Both the position numbers and the translations under genes were made by a program. A stretch of 64,000 bases of DNA, from assembly GCF_050281185.1 (NCBI RefSeq), contig NZ_JBNNWS010000014.1, forward strand, positions 62,001-126,000. The letters run 5' to 3'. The stretch is from Heyndrickxia sp050281185. GTDB taxonomy: Bacteria; Bacillota; Bacilli; Bacillales; Bacillaceae_C. Shown here one piece after another: positions 63,303 to 64,000 of this stretch (position 1 is the stretch's first letter; each line of letters starts with the position of its first letter). The notes under the pieces were generated by a model. It did no database searches and had not been told where the DNA came from. It saw nothing but the letters and a program-made list of their open reading frames with translations.

Positions 63303-63356
63303 AAATACGCAAACGCCTTGATCAGCCTCGAGGGGCTAGGTGCTGGAGCTGGGCGA
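63303..63356. repeat. Interspersed repeat, family 3, short copy lacking the central hairpin
   Basis: AAACGCCTTGATCAGCCTCG joins directly to AGGGGCTAGGTGCTGGAGCT, as if the central hairpin of the 9113-9259 copy had been removed. Confidence 0.75.
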
Positions 63357-63360
63357 TGAA

Positions 63361-63392
63361 TAAAGCTTGCTGAGGACAGCAAGCTTTTTTTA
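63361..63392 (+). terminator. Terminator after gapB
   Basis: Perfect 11-bp stem AAAGCTTGCTG / CAGCAAGCTTT followed by Ts. Confidence 0.92.
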
Positions 63393-63416
63393 ATCAAATA
63401 ATTTTTGAAATGTATA

Positions 63417-63445
63417 TTGCAAAAAGAAATTAAACCAAGTATACT
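63417..63445 (+). promoter_or_regulatory. Putative sigma-A promoter of speD
   Basis: TTGCAA (63417-63422), 17-bp spacer, TATACT (63440-63445), giving a 5' leader of about 160 nt. Confidence 0.65.
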
Positions 63446-63451
63446 AATTTT

Positions 63452-63611
63452 CGTGAACTTCACTAAGTAATAGATTGAAAAATTTAATATTAGTGACTAC
63501 TTAAAGGGTTAGGACCTCTTAGGACTAACTTTCCCCCGTGGTAGTTGCGTATGTGTGACAGCGATTAAGTTTATTTACCGCAAAAATATTAAGTTTAAGG
63601 GGGAACGATCA
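63452..63611 (+). ncRNA. speD 5' leader with possible Shine-Dalgarno sequestration
   Basis: Within the 313-base gap after gapB, TTCCCCC (63531-63537) is exactly complementary to the speD ribosome binding site GGGGGAA (63599-63605). A hairpin AAAG/TTAG (63503-63512) with CTAA/CTTT (63525-63532) would compete for the first bases of that segment. This could be a translational switch; it is an inference from complementarity only. Confidence 0.4.
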
Positions 63612-63977
63612 ATGGAAACAATGGGTCGTCATGTAATTTCTGAATTATGGGGTTGCAATTTTGAAAAGTTGAACAATATGGATTTTATTGAAAAAACGTT
63701 TGTTGATGCAGCATTAAAGTCTGGTGCTGAAATACGTGAAGTTGCGTTTCATAAATTTGCTCCACAAGGTGTAAGTGGAGTGGTAATCATTTCTGAATCT
63801 CATTTAACTATCCATAGTTTTCCTGAACATGGATATGCTAGTATTGATGTGTACACATGCGGGAATTTAGATCCCAACATTGCCGCTGATTATATAGCTG
63901 AAAGTTTAAATGCTGAGAAAAGGGAAACCATTGAACTACCTAGAGGTATGGGTTCCGTAGAAGTAAAACAATCGTAA
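63612..63977 (+). CDS. speD: S-adenosylmethionine decarboxylase proenzyme
   Basis: Makes decarboxylated SAM for spermidine synthesis. The 121-residue protein self-cleaves at SES63HLTIHSFPEHG, forming the pyruvoyl group on Ser63; Cys in DVYTCGNLDP is the conserved proton-donor cysteine. The ATG at 63612 gives METMGRHVISELWG, and GGGGGAA lies upstream. An upstream in-frame start at 63555 is in the leader and not conserved. The last 23 bases of the window after the gene hold nothing recognisable. Confidence 0.97.
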   Translation: METMGRHVISELWGCNFEKLNNMDFIEKTFVDAALKSGAEIREVAFHKFAPQGVSGVVIISESHLTIHSFPEHGYASIDVYTCGNLDPNIAADYIAESLNAEKRETIELPRGMGSVEVKQS

Positions 63978-64000
63978 ATAAAATGTACTTTAATAAATTC

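Overview
The window is 64 kb of core chromosome from a low-GC, endospore-forming Bacillaceae species. The gene order closely follows the Bacillus subtilis aroA-ccpA-acu / rpsD-tyrS / ezrA-thiI-sspA / ytoI-dnaE-accDA-pfkA-pyk / citZ-icd-mdh / polA-mutM-coaE-gapB-speD neighbourhood. Sporulation genes (an alpha/beta SASP, GerW-type YtfJ, YtrH/YtrI, YtvI) confirm a spore former. I saw no prophage, transposase, CRISPR array, rRNA or tRNA. The species cannot be named from the sequence alone.

Layout. 1-7.7 kb: end of aroA, ccpA, a type I signal peptidase, then acuABC divergent from acsA (acetate activation and its acetylation control). 7.8-13.4 kb: refZ, fRMsr (ytsP), diguanylate cyclase dgcP, rpsD with its leader, and tyrS with a tyrosine T-box. 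13.4-21.5 kb: class A PBP, ezrA, cysteine desulfurase-thiI, sspA. 21.6-32.5 kb: mbcS, rarD, sppA-yteJ, ytfI, ytfJ, tpx, ytxK, an EcsC-like gene, moaB, a 49-codon ORF, ald. 32.5-38.7 kb: Xaa-Pro peptidase, ytkL, ytoI, ytpI, nrnA, ytrHI. 38.8-50.3 kb: dnaE, malic enzyme, a FadR-type GntR regulator, accD-accA, pfkA-pyk, ytvI. 50.9-64 kb: citZ, icd, mdh, a hotdog protein, hflK-hflC, polA-mutM-coaE, gapB, speD.

The genes form a central-carbon block: glycolysis (pfkA, pyk), gluconeogenesis (gapB), the citrate branch of the TCA cycle (citZ, icd, mdh), malate-to-pyruvate/NADPH (malic enzyme), the first step of fatty-acid synthesis (accDA) and acetate use (acsA), with the global regulator CcpA alongside. 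Visible control sites include a perfect cre before the hotdog gene, a CcpN-like box over the gapB -10, a perfect FadR-type palindrome before malic enzyme, the tyrS T-box, an rpsD leader and a long speD leader in which an upstream segment is complementary to the Shine-Dalgarno sequence.

The least ordinary material is intergenic. Four families of small repeats occupy the spacers: (i) 97-134 bp elements with GGCTTTGTTAA-type inverted ends, at least six recognisable copies plus fragments; (ii) three copies of a 160-220 bp element, two of them carrying a perfect DnaA box in a shared flank; (iii) a 50-150 bp CGCCTTGATCAG element; (iv) one copy of a GC-rich 128 bp Bacillaceae hairpin element. Differences from the B. 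subtilis order are the absence of motPS, phoPR, ackA, hisJ and ytaF at their usual places, and the presence of signal peptidase and hflKC genes. I found no convincing evidence of a wholly new multi-gene system.
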